In this document: in pieces, positions 55,225 through 63,650 of the stretch
Position numbering within the stretch: the stretch's first letter is position 1
Layout of the letters: every line of letters starts with the position of its first letter
NCBI RefSeq assembly: GCF_037040815.1
Contig: NZ_CP146232.1
Coordinates: 2,164,501 to 2,228,500, forward strand
Source: Pararoseomonas sp. SCSIO 73927
GTDB lineage: Bacteria; Pseudomonadota; Alphaproteobacteria; Acetobacterales; Acetobacteraceae
Reading direction: 5' to 3'
DNA length: 64,000 nt
Translations under genes and position numbers: made by a program
The notes under the pieces: model-generated
Databases searched by the model: none
Seen by the model: the letters and a program-made list of their open reading frames with translations, nothing else
What the model was told of the DNA's origin: nothing

Positions 55225-56067
55225 TCAGCCCAGTTCGGGCCCCGCCACCGCCATGAGGCGGGACGGATCCCCGAAGGGTTCGGCATGGCCCAGCGCCATG
55301 CGGGTGTAGGGGCGCTCCGGCGCGAAGCCGCGGGCGCGGAGGGCATCGGCCAGGCCGGTGCAGCGATCGGCGAGGTCGATGATCACCTCGCCCCGCGCCT
55401 GGGCCAGCGCGGATTGCAGCAGGGGCAGCGCCGCCGCCTCGTCGGGCGCGACGAGCGGGCCGATCTGAGTGGCGCGGGCGCCATCCCTGCCGAGGACGAA
55501 ACCGTTATCCCCCACGAAGCCGAGTGCCGGGGCACGCCGCAGCAGCTCCCGGAGAACGGTGGGGCGGGCGGCGCCGAAAGCGGCGGCATCGAGCGACGCC
55601 ATGGCGGAAAGGTCCCCCGCCGCCGCCGGGCGCGGGCCGACCGGGGCTTCGCCGCCGGCGGGACCCCGCCAGCGCGTCAGGCCGAGCTGCGCGACGAAGC
55701 CGAGGGGGCGGTAGATGCGCGCCCCGGCCGGCGTGGCATCCAGCACGGGGAGGAGGCCCGCCTCCTCCAGCAGGGCGAGGCCGTGGCGCAGGATGCGGGT
55801 TCCCAACCCGCGGCCGCGCATGGAGGCGGTGACGAGCACCATGCCGATCCAGGCGAAGCCGCCTTCACGGTACGGCAGGACCGCCCCGGTCGCGACCGGC
55901 CTGTCGCCGCCGATGCCGAAGACGGTGCCGCCCTCGAAGAACAGCCGCCAGTCCGCCTCCGCCTGGTTCCAGCCGGCCTCGCGCGAGAGGGCGAGGCAGC
56001 CGGCCATGGCGGACGTGCTCAGCGCGGCGACGGGAACGGCGACGGGCGCGGCCTCAGTAGGCTCCAT
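55225..56067 (-). CDS. GNAT-family acetyltransferase with a second GNAT-like half
   Basis: 280 residues. The N-terminal GNAT domain (about 1-135) has the acetyl-CoA loop '[20 protein letters not shown]' (Q/R-x-x-G-x-G/A motif) and '[19 protein letters not shown]'. The C-terminal half resembles the Acetyltransf_18 domain: '[20 protein letters not shown]', '[20 protein letters not shown]' and '[18 protein letters not shown]'. Such two-domain GNATs (YitH-like) have no defined acceptor. It overlaps the epimerase gene by 14 bp and starts the run to the DapA-like gene 10 bp later, so it is part of the operon. Confidence 0.85.
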   Translation of the reverse strand: MEPTEAAPVAVPVAALSTSAMAGCLALSREAGWNQAEADWRLFFEGGTVFGIGGDRPVATGAVLPYREGGFAWIGMVLVTASMRGRGLGTRILRHGLALLEEAGLLPVLDATPAGARIYRPLGFVAQLGLTRWRGPAGGEAPVGPRPAAAGDLSAMASLDAAAFGAARPTVLRELLRRAPALGFVGDNGFVLGRDGARATQIGPLVAPDEAAALPLLQSALAQARGEVIIDLADRCTGLADALRARGFAPERPYTRMALGHAEPFGDPSRLMAVAGPELG

Positions 56068-57127
56068 CCCGCACCTCGAAATGCGTAGGCTTGCCCAGTG
56101 CCTTGCCGCCGCGCGCGACCCAGTCCGCCACCCAGTCGATCATCCGCGCCAGCGGCACGACGGGATAGCCGAAGAGGCGCGCCGCCTCCGCGGCGTTGTT
56201 GAGCCAGGCGGTCGGCGCCTCCTGGCCGGTGATCGTCACGGGCTTGCCCAGCCGCTCCCCGAAGGCCTTGGCGAGCCAGCGGACCGGGATGGTCTCCGGC
56301 CCTGTCACGTTGAGAGGGGCGGCGGGCACGGTGGCGTGCGCCAGGCAGCGCAGCGCCTGGGCGTTGGCGTCGCCCTGCCAGATGACGTTGACGTGGCCCA
56401 TGGTCACGTCCACCGGCTCGCCGCGCATGACCTTGGTGGCCACGTCGAACAGCACGCCGTAGCGCAGGTCGATGGCGTAGTTCAGGCGGAAGAGGCGGCC
56501 CGGCGTGCCGTGCTGGGCGGAGAAGTGCTGGATCATCCGCTCCCGCCCGATGCAGGAGAAGGCGTACTCGCCGGGCGGATCGAGCGGGCTGTCCTCGGTG
56601 GAGCCGGGGCCGGTGACGGGCACGAAGGGGTACACGCAGCCCGTGGAGAAGGCGACGATGCGGGAGGCGCGGAAGGATTCCGCCACCAGGGCCGGTACAT
56701 GGGTGTTCATCGCCCAGGTCAGGGACTGGTCCCCGCTGGCGCCGAACTTCCGCCCGGCCATGAGGACCACGTTGCGCGCGCGCGGCAGCCCTTCCAGGGC
56801 CGCGCGGTCCAGCAGGTCGCAGGCGATCGTCTCGACGCCGTGCCGCTCCAGCTCCTGCTGCAGCCCCGCCTCGCTGAAACGGGCCACGCCGAAGACGCGT
56901 TTGTCCGGCGCCGCGTTGCGGGCGAGGCGCGCGAGGGTGGGGCCCATCTTCCCGCCGACGCCGAGGACCATGATGTCCCCCTCCAGCGAGGCCAGGTCGG
57001 CGGCGAGCGCCCGGCTGGGGCGGGAGAGGAACTCGTCCAGCTCGGCCTCGTCCGTGATGCGGTCGGGCAGGTCGGCGGCGTCCAGCCAGCGCTGGCCGGC
57101 GGCACTCTCAATGGCGTGGGCGGACAT
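56054..57127 (-). CDS. NAD-dependent epimerase/dehydratase-like protein (atypical SDR)
   Basis: 357 residues. The Rossmann NAD site is '[20 protein letters not shown]' (GxGGxxG-like), preceded by a 55-residue N-terminal extension. '[18 protein letters not shown]' (beta4-5) and '[20 protein letters not shown]' (C-terminal substrate domain) match NAD-dependent epimerases. The catalytic YxxxK is not intact: the tyrosine is in '[13 protein letters not shown]', where the lysine position is a cysteine with Arg nearby, so classical epimerase chemistry is doubtful. It is the second gene of the operon, 3 bp from the permease stop. Its substrate is unknown. Confidence 0.82.
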   Translation of the reverse strand: MSAHAIESAAGQRWLDAADLPDRITDEAELDEFLSRPSRALAADLASLEGDIMVLGVGGKMGPTLARLARNAAPDKRVFGVARFSEAGLQQELERHGVETIACDLLDRAALEGLPRARNVVLMAGRKFGASGDQSLTWAMNTHVPALVAESFRASRIVAFSTGCVYPFVPVTGPGSTEDSPLDPPGEYAFSCIGRERMIQHFSAQHGTPGRLFRLNYAIDLRYGVLFDVATKVMRGEPVDVTMGHVNVIWQGDANAQALRCLAHATVPAAPLNVTGPETIPVRWLAKAFGERLGKPVTITGQEAPTAWLNNAAEAARLFGYPVVPLARMIDWVADWVARGGKALGKPTHFEVRDGAY

Positions 57128-57130
57128 GGC

Positions 57131-57964
57131 CTATCCCTTCCTGGCGTCCTTCGGGACGAAGCGGTGCTCGAGCCCCAGCACGAGGAGGTAGAGGGCGAGG
57201 CCGAGCAGGGTGAGGATGATGACGGCCATGAACATGGCCGCCGTGTCGAGCGAGGTCTGCACCTGGATCATGAGGTAGGCGAGGCCGCGCTCGGAGGCGA
57301 CGAACTCGCCCACCACGGCGCCCGCGACAGCCAGGATCGACGCCACCTTCATGCCGGAGAAGATGTAGGGCAGGGCGCCGGGAAGCTGGATGTAGCGGAA
57401 CACCTGCCAGCGCGAGCCCTTCAGCGAGTGCACGAGGTCCAGCAGGTCCGGCTCCACCTCCTGCAGGCCGCGCACGGTGGTGAGCAGGATGGGAAAGAAG
57501 CAGAGGCTGAAGGTGATGAGGGTGTTGGTGAGGATGCCGTAGCTCATCCACACGATCATGATCGGCCCGAGGGCCACCTTCGGGATCATGTTGAGCGTGA
57601 CAAGGAGCGGGAAGACCAGCAGCGACAGGGTGCGCGACCAGGTGAAGAGAAGCGCGCCCGCGACGCCGAGCACGATCGCCAGCAGGTAGCCGCCCCCGAT
57701 CTCGGCGAGGGTGACGAGCGTGTTCGAGAGCCAGGCGTGGTTCGGATTGCCGAGGGTGGCCACCACCGCGCTCGGCGCCGGCAGGAGGAAGGCGGGCAGG
57801 CCGGCCATCCGCGCCAGCCCTTCCCACAGCGCGATGGCGGCGAAATGCACGAGCAGGATGATGCCCCAGCGCCTCCGCGCGGCCCTGGCGGCGGCGTCCC
57901 GGCGCGGGTCGCGCGCGGCCACGGCCCCGTCGGCTGCCAAACCGGTGCTCGCCTCCGCTGTCAT
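57131..57964 (-). CDS. ABC transporter permease (TauC/SsuC type)
   Basis: 277 residues with about six membrane helices and the BPD inner-membrane signature including the EAA loop 'VEPDLLDLVHSLKGSRWQVF'. 'NMIPKVALGPIMIVWMSYG' and 'VVGEFVASERGLAYLMIQVQ' are characteristic of the sulfonate/nitrate/pyrimidine-precursor importers. I chose the ATG at 57964, preceded by ggaagg; a GTG two codons upstream is possible. It is the first gene of a six-gene operon and lies just downstream of a predicted TetR operator at 58015-58030. Confidence 0.93.
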   Translation of the reverse strand: MTAEASTGLAADGAVAARDPRRDAAARAARRRWGIILLVHFAAIALWEGLARMAGLPAFLLPAPSAVVATLGNPNHAWLSNTLVTLAEIGGGYLLAIVLGVAGALLFTWSRTLSLLVFPLLVTLNMIPKVALGPIMIVWMSYGILTNTLITFSLCFFPILLTTVRGLQEVEPDLLDLVHSLKGSRWQVFRYIQLPGALPYIFSGMKVASILAVAGAVVGEFVASERGLAYLMIQVQTSLDTAAMFMAVIILTLLGLALYLLVLGLEHRFVPKDARKG

Positions 57965-58014
57965 GCCCACCTTCCTTGTCGTGCCGAAACGCTAGAGGCG
58001 CGCGAGGAAAGGTG

Positions 58015-58030
58015 TCAACCGTTTAGTTGA
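58015..58030. promoter_or_regulatory. TetR operator candidate 1, upstream of the permease operon
   Basis: tcaac-cgttta-gttga is a perfect 5-bp inverted repeat with a 6-bp centre, about 50 bp before the permease ATG. It matches the second site at 58716-58731 in 12 of 16 positions and in symmetry. Two almost identical palindromes flanking a TetR gene point to that regulator. Confidence 0.65.
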
Positions 58031-58039
58031 TACCGGCTT

Positions 58040-58702
58040 TCATGGGCGGAGAGCGGCCAGGACGAAGCCGATGACGTGGCTCCGGTGCCGCGAGACGGCG
58101 GGGCGGGTGTCCAGGCGCTTGCCGAAGATGGCGGAGAGGGTCCGGTTGTTCGAGAAGAAGAAGTACGAGATGCCGGCGATGGTGATGTAGAGGTCGACGG
58201 CGTCCAGCTCGGCCCGGAAGAGCCCTTCCCGGGCGCCGCGGTTGAGCGTCTCCTCCACCATCCCGATCAGCGGGGAGTGCATCTGCCGCAGCCGCGCGGA
58301 GGCGCGCACATGGCGGCCGCCATGCCCGTTCTCGTCGTTGAGGAGGGCCACGAACTCCGGGTGGGCGCTCAGATAGTCGAAGGAGAAGCCGACCAGCCGC
58401 TCCATCGCTTCCCACGGGGGCAGGTCGTCCAGGTGCAGCGCCTGCTCCTCCTGGCGGATGGCGGCGTACACCTCCTCCAGCGCCACGGTGTACAGGTCCT
58501 CCTTCGTGCCGAAGTGGTGATAGACGAGCTGCTTGTTCACCTCCGCGCGCGCCGCGATCTCGTCCACGCGCGCCCCCGCGAGGCCTTTCTCCGCGAACTC
58601 GCCGATCGCGGCCTCCAGCAGGGCGCGGCGCGTGCTCTCCGGATCCCGCTTGCCGGGCTCGCGGCGCGGGGCCGGCCGGCGGGCGGTGGCTCGGTTCGGC
58701 AT
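58040..58702 (-). CDS. TetR-family transcriptional regulator (RutR-like)
   Basis: 220 residues from the ATG at 58702. After a basic tail (about 1-20), the HTH is 'TRRALLEAAIGEFAEKGL', 'ARVDEIAARAEVNKQLVYHHFGTKEDLY'-type, with the VYHHF recognition helix end shared with RutR and relatives; the C-terminal domain (about 85-220) is helical. Palindromes of the same kind lie before its own gene/divergent binding protein (58716-58731) and before the permease operon (58015-58030), so it probably represses both and itself. The inducer would be the imported compound or a product. Confidence 0.9.
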   Translation of the reverse strand: MPNRATARRPAPRREPGKRDPESTRRALLEAAIGEFAEKGLAGARVDEIAARAEVNKQLVYHHFGTKEDLYTVALEEVYAAIRQEEQALHLDDLPPWEAMERLVGFSFDYLSAHPEFVALLNDENGHGGRHVRASARLRQMHSPLIGMVEETLNRGAREGLFRAELDAVDLYITIAGISYFFFSNNRTLSAIFGKRLDTRPAVSRHRSHVIGFVLAALRP

Positions 58703-58715
58703 GGCGGCACCCCTA

Positions 58716-58731
58716 CCAACTGTTTGGTTGG
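58716..58731. promoter_or_regulatory. TetR operator candidate 2, between TetR and the binding protein gene
   Basis: ccaac-tgtttg-gttgg, a perfect 5-bp inverted repeat with a 6-bp centre, 14 bp upstream of the TetR ATG and about 82 bp before the substrate-binding protein ATG. Together with the 58015 site it gives the pattern YCAACYGTTTRGTTGR. The position suits autoregulation and control of the divergent gene. Confidence 0.7.
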
Positions 58732-58812
58732 AAAAATGTTGCGGCCCGATCTTAGCGTGATAGCCTTCCCGTGACAGCCCGCGGAGCCGGGCCCGGAAGA
58801 GGATCACCGCGC

Positions 58813-59835
58813 ATGCCCAGCGACTTCGCTGCCGTCAGGCGCCGCGGGCTTTTGCTCGCGGGCCTTGCCTCTCCCCTCGCCACGCCGGGCATCGCCCGCG
58901 CCCAGGCGAAGGAGAGGCTGACCTTCGTGCTGAACTGGACGCCGTATGCGGACCACGCGCCCTACTACCTGGCCAAGGCGAATGGCTGGTACGAGGGGGC
59001 CGGCCTGGACGTGACCATCGAAGCCGGGCGCGGATCCGGCCTCTCCTCCCAACGCGTGGTGGCCGGCACGGCGCAGCTCGGCATCTCCGACATGGCGACC
59101 GCGCTGCTCGCCCGCGGGCGCGGCGGCAACCTCGTCGCGGTGATGACGATCTTCGCCAATTCGCCGCAGACCTTCTACTGGCTGAAGAGCAACGGCATCG
59201 CCGGGCCGAGGGACTTCGTGGGCCGCTCCATCGGGAACCCGCCGGGCGATGCGTCCCGCATCATGTGGCCGATCTTCGCCCGCCGGGTCGGGATCGACCC
59301 CTCCTCCGTTCGCTTCGTGAACGTGGCGCCGCCCGCCAAGATTCCCTCGCTGAAGAACAAGGTGATCGACATCACCTCGGACTTTTGGAACGAGCACGAC
59401 CTGAAGGTGCGCGAGTTCGGCGCCGATCTCGGCTTCCAGCGCTGGATGGACCTCGGCATCAATCCCTACGGCAACTCCGTCGTCGTGAACGGGGACTTCC
59501 TGGCCCGGCAGCCGGACACGGTCCGCCGGTTCGTGCAGGTGTCCCAGCGCGCCTTCGCGGCCTCCGTGGCCGATCCGCAGCCGGCCATCCGGGCGCTGTT
59601 CGCGGCGGCTTCCGGCCTGGATGACTGGACGCAGCAGCACGTCTGGGAGCGGGTGGTCGAGCTGCAGCGCGATCCCACGACGACAGGCGTGGCCCTGGGC
59701 GCCTTCAGCGCGGAACGGATGAAGGCTGACTACGAGCTGATCCAGAACAACTTCGAGGGCGCCCAGCCCTTTGATGTGGAGAAGGCCTATACCAACGCCT
59801 TCCTCGACAATTCCGTACGAATGACGCCGGGCTGA
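58813..59835 (+). CDS. ABC transporter substrate-binding protein, NMT1/THI5-like
   Basis: 340 residues with a Tat-like signal ('RRRGLLLAGLASPLATPGIA', cleavage after ARA). The NMT1 fold follows: 'LTFVLNWTPYADHAPYYLAK', 'GAGLDVTIEAGRGSGLSSQR', 'GTAQLGISDMATALLARG' and 'GPRDFVGRSIGNPPGDASR'. It binds a small nitrogen- or sulfur-containing heterocycle or acid (thiamine-precursor pyrimidines are bound by relatives). It is encoded divergently from TetR and is the natural partner of the permease and ATPase in the operon. A good start is chosen because the preceding 14 codons do not extend the signal. Confidence 0.92.
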   Translation: MPSDFAAVRRRGLLLAGLASPLATPGIARAQAKERLTFVLNWTPYADHAPYYLAKANGWYEGAGLDVTIEAGRGSGLSSQRVVAGTAQLGISDMATALLARGRGGNLVAVMTIFANSPQTFYWLKSNGIAGPRDFVGRSIGNPPGDASRIMWPIFARRVGIDPSSVRFVNVAPPAKIPSLKNKVIDITSDFWNEHDLKVREFGADLGFQRWMDLGINPYGNSVVVNGDFLARQPDTVRRFVQVSQRAFAASVADPQPAIRALFAAASGLDDWTQQHVWERVVELQRDPTTTGVALGAFSAERMKADYELIQNNFEGAQPFDVEKAYTNAFLDNSVRMTPG

Positions 59836-60138
59836 GTGGCGGCAGGCGGGGCGAGGGGCCTCCCTGTCTCTGGCAGGCGTGGCGTGCGATGCCCTGGAGG
59901 ACGGGGCTGTCCTCCGCCTGGACCCCTCCGGGATGCCCAGTGGAGAGGTGCGCCACGGCGCGCGACCGGGGTGTGGCACCTTCATGATCGTGGCGCGCGG
60001 CGATCCCGGGGCTGAACGGTCGGGCGATCGAGCGATTCATCGAGGAAGGGGCTCGCCAGGTCCTGGCCGCTGCGGGAACCTGCGTGACGGGCAGATGAGC
60101 GGCCCATGAGCGACCAAGCCTGTCACGGGAGGAAAGCC
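59836..60138. other. Intergenic region with a possible coding remnant
   Basis: 303 bp between the binding protein and the Bug receptor. One frame near its right half reads GLNGRAIERFIEEGARQVLA and stops at about 60097, which has protein-like character but no start codon or homologue that I can name; it may be the tail of a decayed gene. No tRNA or strong hairpin was found. Confidence 0.35.
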
Positions 60139-61128
60139 ATGATCACCCGACGCACCCTGTTCGGTGCCTGCCTCGGCCCTGCCCTGGCCCATCTGGTCCT
60201 GGCCCCTTCCGTCCTGGCGCAGCCTGCCTGGCCGGGCGCCCGTCCGATCGAGGTGATCGTGCCCTATCCGCCCTCGGGCGGCATCGATGTCATGGCGCGC
60301 CTCCTTACGAAGTACCTGCCGGACCGCCTGGGCGGCGCGAGCTTCGTCGTGAGCAATCGCGCGGGTGCGGGCGGCCAGATCGGCAACGAGGCGATCTTCG
60401 CCGCCCGGCCGGACGGCTATACTCTCGGCGCCGTCGCCACCCAGGGCTTCATCACGCGCTCGCTGGAGCGGCCGGTGCGGTTCAGGACGGGCGAGTTCAC
60501 CTACATCGCCAACGTGGTGGACGATCCGGCCGCCTTCTGGGTCCGGTCGGACTCGCCGCTCCGCAACCTCGCCGAGCTGCGGGCCGCCCTGCAGAAGGGG
60601 CCCGAGACCGTTTCGGTCGGGACCGCCGCCGGCACGGGCTCGGACGACCACCTCCTGCTGCTCGCCTTCGAGGCGGCCACGGGGAGCAAGGCCCTTCACG
60701 CGCCGTATAACGGCACCGCACCGGTCATCCGCGACCTTCTCGGCGGGAACCTGGAGGTCGCCTCCTACAACGTGAGCGAGGGCCTGACGCTGATGCGGGA
60801 GGGGCGCACGCGCTGCCTTGGGCAGGCCGGTACGGCGCGCTGGTCCGGCCTGCCCGAGGTGCCGACTTTCCGGGAGCAGGGCGTGGACGCCCTGGGCGGC
60901 TCCGCCCGCGGCTTCGTCGCCCCGCCCGGCCTGCCGGCGGAGATCACCGGGCGGCTGGTGCAGGCCTTCGGCGCCATCCTTGCCGACCCCGTCTTCCTGG
61001 CCGAGGCTGCGAGGCTGAACATGCCTCTCCGCCCGCTCCTGAGTGAGGCGTACAAGGCGGCCGTGCTGGAGGAGGAGACCGCGGTGCGGCGCCTCTTTGA
61101 GCGCACGCCCTGGTCCACCCAGAACTGA
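60139..61128 (+). CDS. Bug-family (TctC-like) receptor, second copy
   Basis: 329 residues from the ATG at 60139, with ggagga 7-8 bp upstream; 11 extra in-frame codons before it do not belong. Export signal 'MITRRTLFGACLGPALAHLV' (twin-arginine-like), cleavage after VLAQ. Fold markers: 'ARPIEVIVPYPPSGGIDVMA', 'GGASFVVSNRAGAGGQIGN', 'KALHAPYNGTAPVIRDLLGG' and 'LPEVPTFREQGVDALGG'. It binds a small organic acid in the periplasm. It differs substantially from the Bug protein at 40.5 kb and has no TctAB partner in the window. The dehydrogenase gene follows after 19 bp, suggesting a shared substrate. Confidence 0.92.
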   Translation: MITRRTLFGACLGPALAHLVLAPSVLAQPAWPGARPIEVIVPYPPSGGIDVMARLLTKYLPDRLGGASFVVSNRAGAGGQIGNEAIFAARPDGYTLGAVATQGFITRSLERPVRFRTGEFTYIANVVDDPAAFWVRSDSPLRNLAELRAALQKGPETVSVGTAAGTGSDDHLLLLAFEAATGSKALHAPYNGTAPVIRDLLGGNLEVASYNVSEGLTLMREGRTRCLGQAGTARWSGLPEVPTFREQGVDALGGSARGFVAPPGLPAEITGRLVQAFGAILADPVFLAEAARLNMPLRPLLSEAYKAAVLEEETAVRRLFERTPWSTQN

Positions 61129-61147
61129 CGCTTCCGGATCCCAAGCC

Positions 61148-62119
61148 ATGCCCCATGTCGCCGTCGTCGATCCCATCCACCCCGACGGCGTGCAGCGCCT
61201 GATCGACGCGCCGGGGATCACGGTAGGCCACGCGGGGCAGGCAGGGGCCCCCGACCTCGCCGGCCAGCTTCAAACGGCCGAGGCGGCGATCGTGCGCGGC
61301 ACGGTGGTGGATGCCGCCTTCCTGGCCAGGGCGCCGCGGCTGCGCATGGTGTGCCGGCACGGAGTCGGCTACGACCTAGTGGATGTGCCGGCCTGCACGG
61401 CGCGCGGCGTGACGGTGATGATCACGCCGGAGGCCAATGCCGCGTCCGTGGCCGAGCACGCGCTGATGCTGATGCTGGCGGTCGCGCGGCGGGTGCTGCC
61501 CGTGGATGCCGGGGTGCGGGCCGGGCAGTGGCGGGTGCAGGGGCAGTCGCAGACCTTCGAGCTGGGCGGGCGCCGCCTCCTCATCCTCGGCTTCGGCCGC
61601 ATCGGCGCCCGCGTGGCCCGGCTCTGCACCGCCTTCGATATGAGGGTGATGGTGCACGACCCCTACATGCCGGCCGGCACCATCCGCGGCGCGGGCTACG
61701 AGGCGGTGAAGGACCGTGACGCCGGGCTGGCCGCGGCCGACGTGGTGTCGCTCCACGTCCCGGCCAGCGATGCCACGCGCGGCATGGTGGATGCGGCCTT
61801 CCTCGGCGCCATGAAGCCTGGCGCCGTCCTCATCAACACCGCCCGCGGCACGCTGGTGGAGGAGGCGGCGCTGGACGCCGCGCTGCGCTCCGGCCATCTC
61901 GGGGCCGCGGGGCTGGACGTGCTGCGGGTGGAGCCGATGGTGGAGGCTCCCCCGTTCCTGTCGCTGGACAACGTCGTCGTCACGCCGCACGTCGCCGCCA
62001 GCACCGCCGAGGGACTGCGGAAGATGGCCTGGGACGCCGCCGGGAACGCGATCGACTTCCTGGCCGGGCACCCCGACCCGGACGCCGTGGTGAACCGGGA
62101 GACCCTCGGCCACCGCTAG
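61148..62119 (+). CDS. D-isomer-specific 2-hydroxyacid dehydrogenase
   Basis: 323 residues from the ATG at 61148. NAD-binding Rossmann motif 'RRLLILGFGRIGARVARLC' (GxGxxG), catalytic Arg region 'VLINTARGTLVEEAALDAAL', the Glu in 'LDVLRVEPMVEAPP' and the His in 'NVVVTPHVAASTAEGLRKM' are all present. The N-terminal substrate domain is normal ('HGVGYDLVDVPACTARGVTV'). It reduces a 2-oxo acid or oxidises a D-2-hydroxy acid in the cytoplasm. Tight spacing to the Bug receptor gene supports uptake and metabolism of the same acid. Confidence 0.94.
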   Translation: MPHVAVVDPIHPDGVQRLIDAPGITVGHAGQAGAPDLAGQLQTAEAAIVRGTVVDAAFLARAPRLRMVCRHGVGYDLVDVPACTARGVTVMITPEANAASVAEHALMLMLAVARRVLPVDAGVRAGQWRVQGQSQTFELGGRRLLILGFGRIGARVARLCTAFDMRVMVHDPYMPAGTIRGAGYEAVKDRDAGLAAADVVSLHVPASDATRGMVDAAFLGAMKPGAVLINTARGTLVEEAALDAALRSGHLGAAGLDVLRVEPMVEAPPFLSLDNVVVTPHVAASTAEGLRKMAWDAAGNAIDFLAGHPDPDAVVNRETLGHR

Positions 62120-62347
62120 GCTCGCGCCGGCGACGGCGCCATCCGGCAAAGCGGATCAGGTCGCTCCCACGAACCGACACCCACCATGGCTCGCATCCGG
62201 GTGCGGCCGATCTCCGGGCCCGGATTCTCCCGTCACCACGATTGTTCTTTCCACGGCCGCCAACGCAGCATGACCTCTCTCCGTCTCGCTTGAAGTTTGG
62301 GAAACACCTCTGTTCGTGCAGGGCGCCCGGTTCATTAGCCTCGGGGC

Positions 62348-63628
62348 ATGACGTCCCTCACGCGCTCACCCGGTAGACTGACGGCCGGCACCGAAAGTTT
62401 TCTTCTCGACAAGCCCGGGGCAGCCGTCGTCGGGCTAAGGGCGGATTCGGAGCAGCAGGCCGGAGGACAGGGCCTGCAGCTCGCCGATGCGGGTGATGAG
62501 GGCGTCGGCCCTGTCATCCGGCGGATCGCTTCCGCCGCCTCGCGGCACGATTCCGACGCCAGCTTCCCGTCCACGAACCTCGCCGCACTCCACCGCGCGG
62601 GGTTGCTGGACCTGACCGTTCCCGCCCGCTTCGGCGGGCAGGGCAGGGGCCTTGCCGAAGCGGCACGGCTTCTCGGGGCCGTCGGTGGCGCCTGCGCCTC
62701 CACCGGCCTGATCCTGGCCATGCAGCTGAATCGCCACGCGGCACTGGCCCGCGAGGGGCGCTGGCCCAGGGCGGTGCACGCCCGCGTTGCCCGCGATGCC
62801 GTGCAGCACGGGGCGCTGCTGAACGCGCTGCGGGCCGAGCCGGATCTGGGTTCCCCGACCCGTGGCGGCCTCCCCGCCTCCACGCTTCATGCGCGGCCGG
62901 ACGGGACGTGGCGTCTCTCCGGCCGCAAGACCTACGTGACGGGCGCGCCGGGCCTCACCTGGATGGAGGTCTGGGTCAGGACGGCGGAGGAGCGCCCGCG
63001 GCTCGGCTATGCCCTGGTGCGAGCGGACATGCCGGGCGTGCGGATCGTGGAGAGCTGGGACCAGCTCGGCATGCGCGCGACCGGCAGCCACGACGTGGTG
63101 TTCGAGGACGTGGTCCTGCCCGCGGAGCACGCCGTCGACCTCCGCGCGCCCGAGGACTGGGCCGGGGCCGATCCGGCGCAGGCCGTTTGGAACGCCGTCG
63201 GGTTGGGCGCCCTGTACAACGGCATCGGGCGCGCCGCGCGGGACTGGATCATCCGCTTCCTGCACGATCGCCGTCCCACGAGCCTCGGCGCGCCACTGGC
63301 CAGCCTGCCGCGGATGCAGGAGAAGGTCGGCGAGATCCAGTCGATCCTTCTCGTGAACGACCGCCTCATCGCTTCGGTGGCCGCGGAGACGGATGCCCGC
63401 GGGCCGCCTTCCGTCTCGGACAGTCTGCTTCTCAAGACAATCCTCACCGAGAACGCCGTGCGCGCGGTGGAGCTGGCGGCGGCCCTGGCGGGCAACCACG
63501 CCTATGCCCGCGCCAACCCGCTGGAGCGGCATCTGCGCGACGTTCTCTGCGCCCGCATCCACGTGCCCACCGCCGATGCCGCCCATGCCGCGGCGGGGCG
63601 AGAGGCGCTCGCGCCCTTCGCGGCCTGA
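62348..63628 (+). CDS. Acyl-CoA dehydrogenase-like flavoprotein (SfnB/DszC type)
   Basis: 426 residues. After a roughly 55-residue leader of uncertain translation ('RLTAGTESFLLDKPGAAVV'), the flavoprotein begins 'GPVIRRIASAASRHDSDASF'. Matching blocks are 'ALHRAGLLDLTVPARFGGQG', 'TWRLSGRKTYVTGAPGLTWM' (middle beta domain) and 'WDQLGMRATGSHDVVFEDVV'. It lacks the classic acyl-CoA dehydrogenase catalytic Glu pattern and looks more like the FMN-dependent SfnB/DszC group involved in sulfone/sulfonate or thiol metabolism. The next gene encodes an LLM-type monooxygenase 22 bp later, which supports a sulfur-source or xenobiotic role. Confidence 0.85.
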   Translation: MTSLTRSPGRLTAGTESFLLDKPGAAVVGLRADSEQQAGGQGLQLADAGDEGVGPVIRRIASAASRHDSDASFPSTNLAALHRAGLLDLTVPARFGGQGRGLAEAARLLGAVGGACASTGLILAMQLNRHAALAREGRWPRAVHARVARDAVQHGALLNALRAEPDLGSPTRGGLPASTLHARPDGTWRLSGRKTYVTGAPGLTWMEVWVRTAEERPRLGYALVRADMPGVRIVESWDQLGMRATGSHDVVFEDVVLPAEHAVDLRAPEDWAGADPAQAVWNAVGLGALYNGIGRAARDWIIRFLHDRRPTSLGAPLASLPRMQEKVGEIQSILLVNDRLIASVAAETDARGPPSVSDSLLLKTILTENAVRAVELAAALAGNHAYARANPLERHLRDVLCARIHVPTADAAHAAAGREALAPFAA

Positions 63629-63650
63629 TCAGATCGAGAGAGGAACACCC

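Noticed and set aside
59879..60109. Short open frame between the binding protein and Bug receptor genes
   Set aside because: Its translation is Arg/Gly/Pro-rich without recognisable fold or ribosome site; another frame there has a more protein-like stretch but no start.
62120..62347. Possible tRNA or small RNA before the acyl-CoA dehydrogenase-like gene
   Set aside because: No cloverleaf arms, T-loop GTTC box with matching stems, or CCA end could be laid out; the stretch is simply a short intergenic region.
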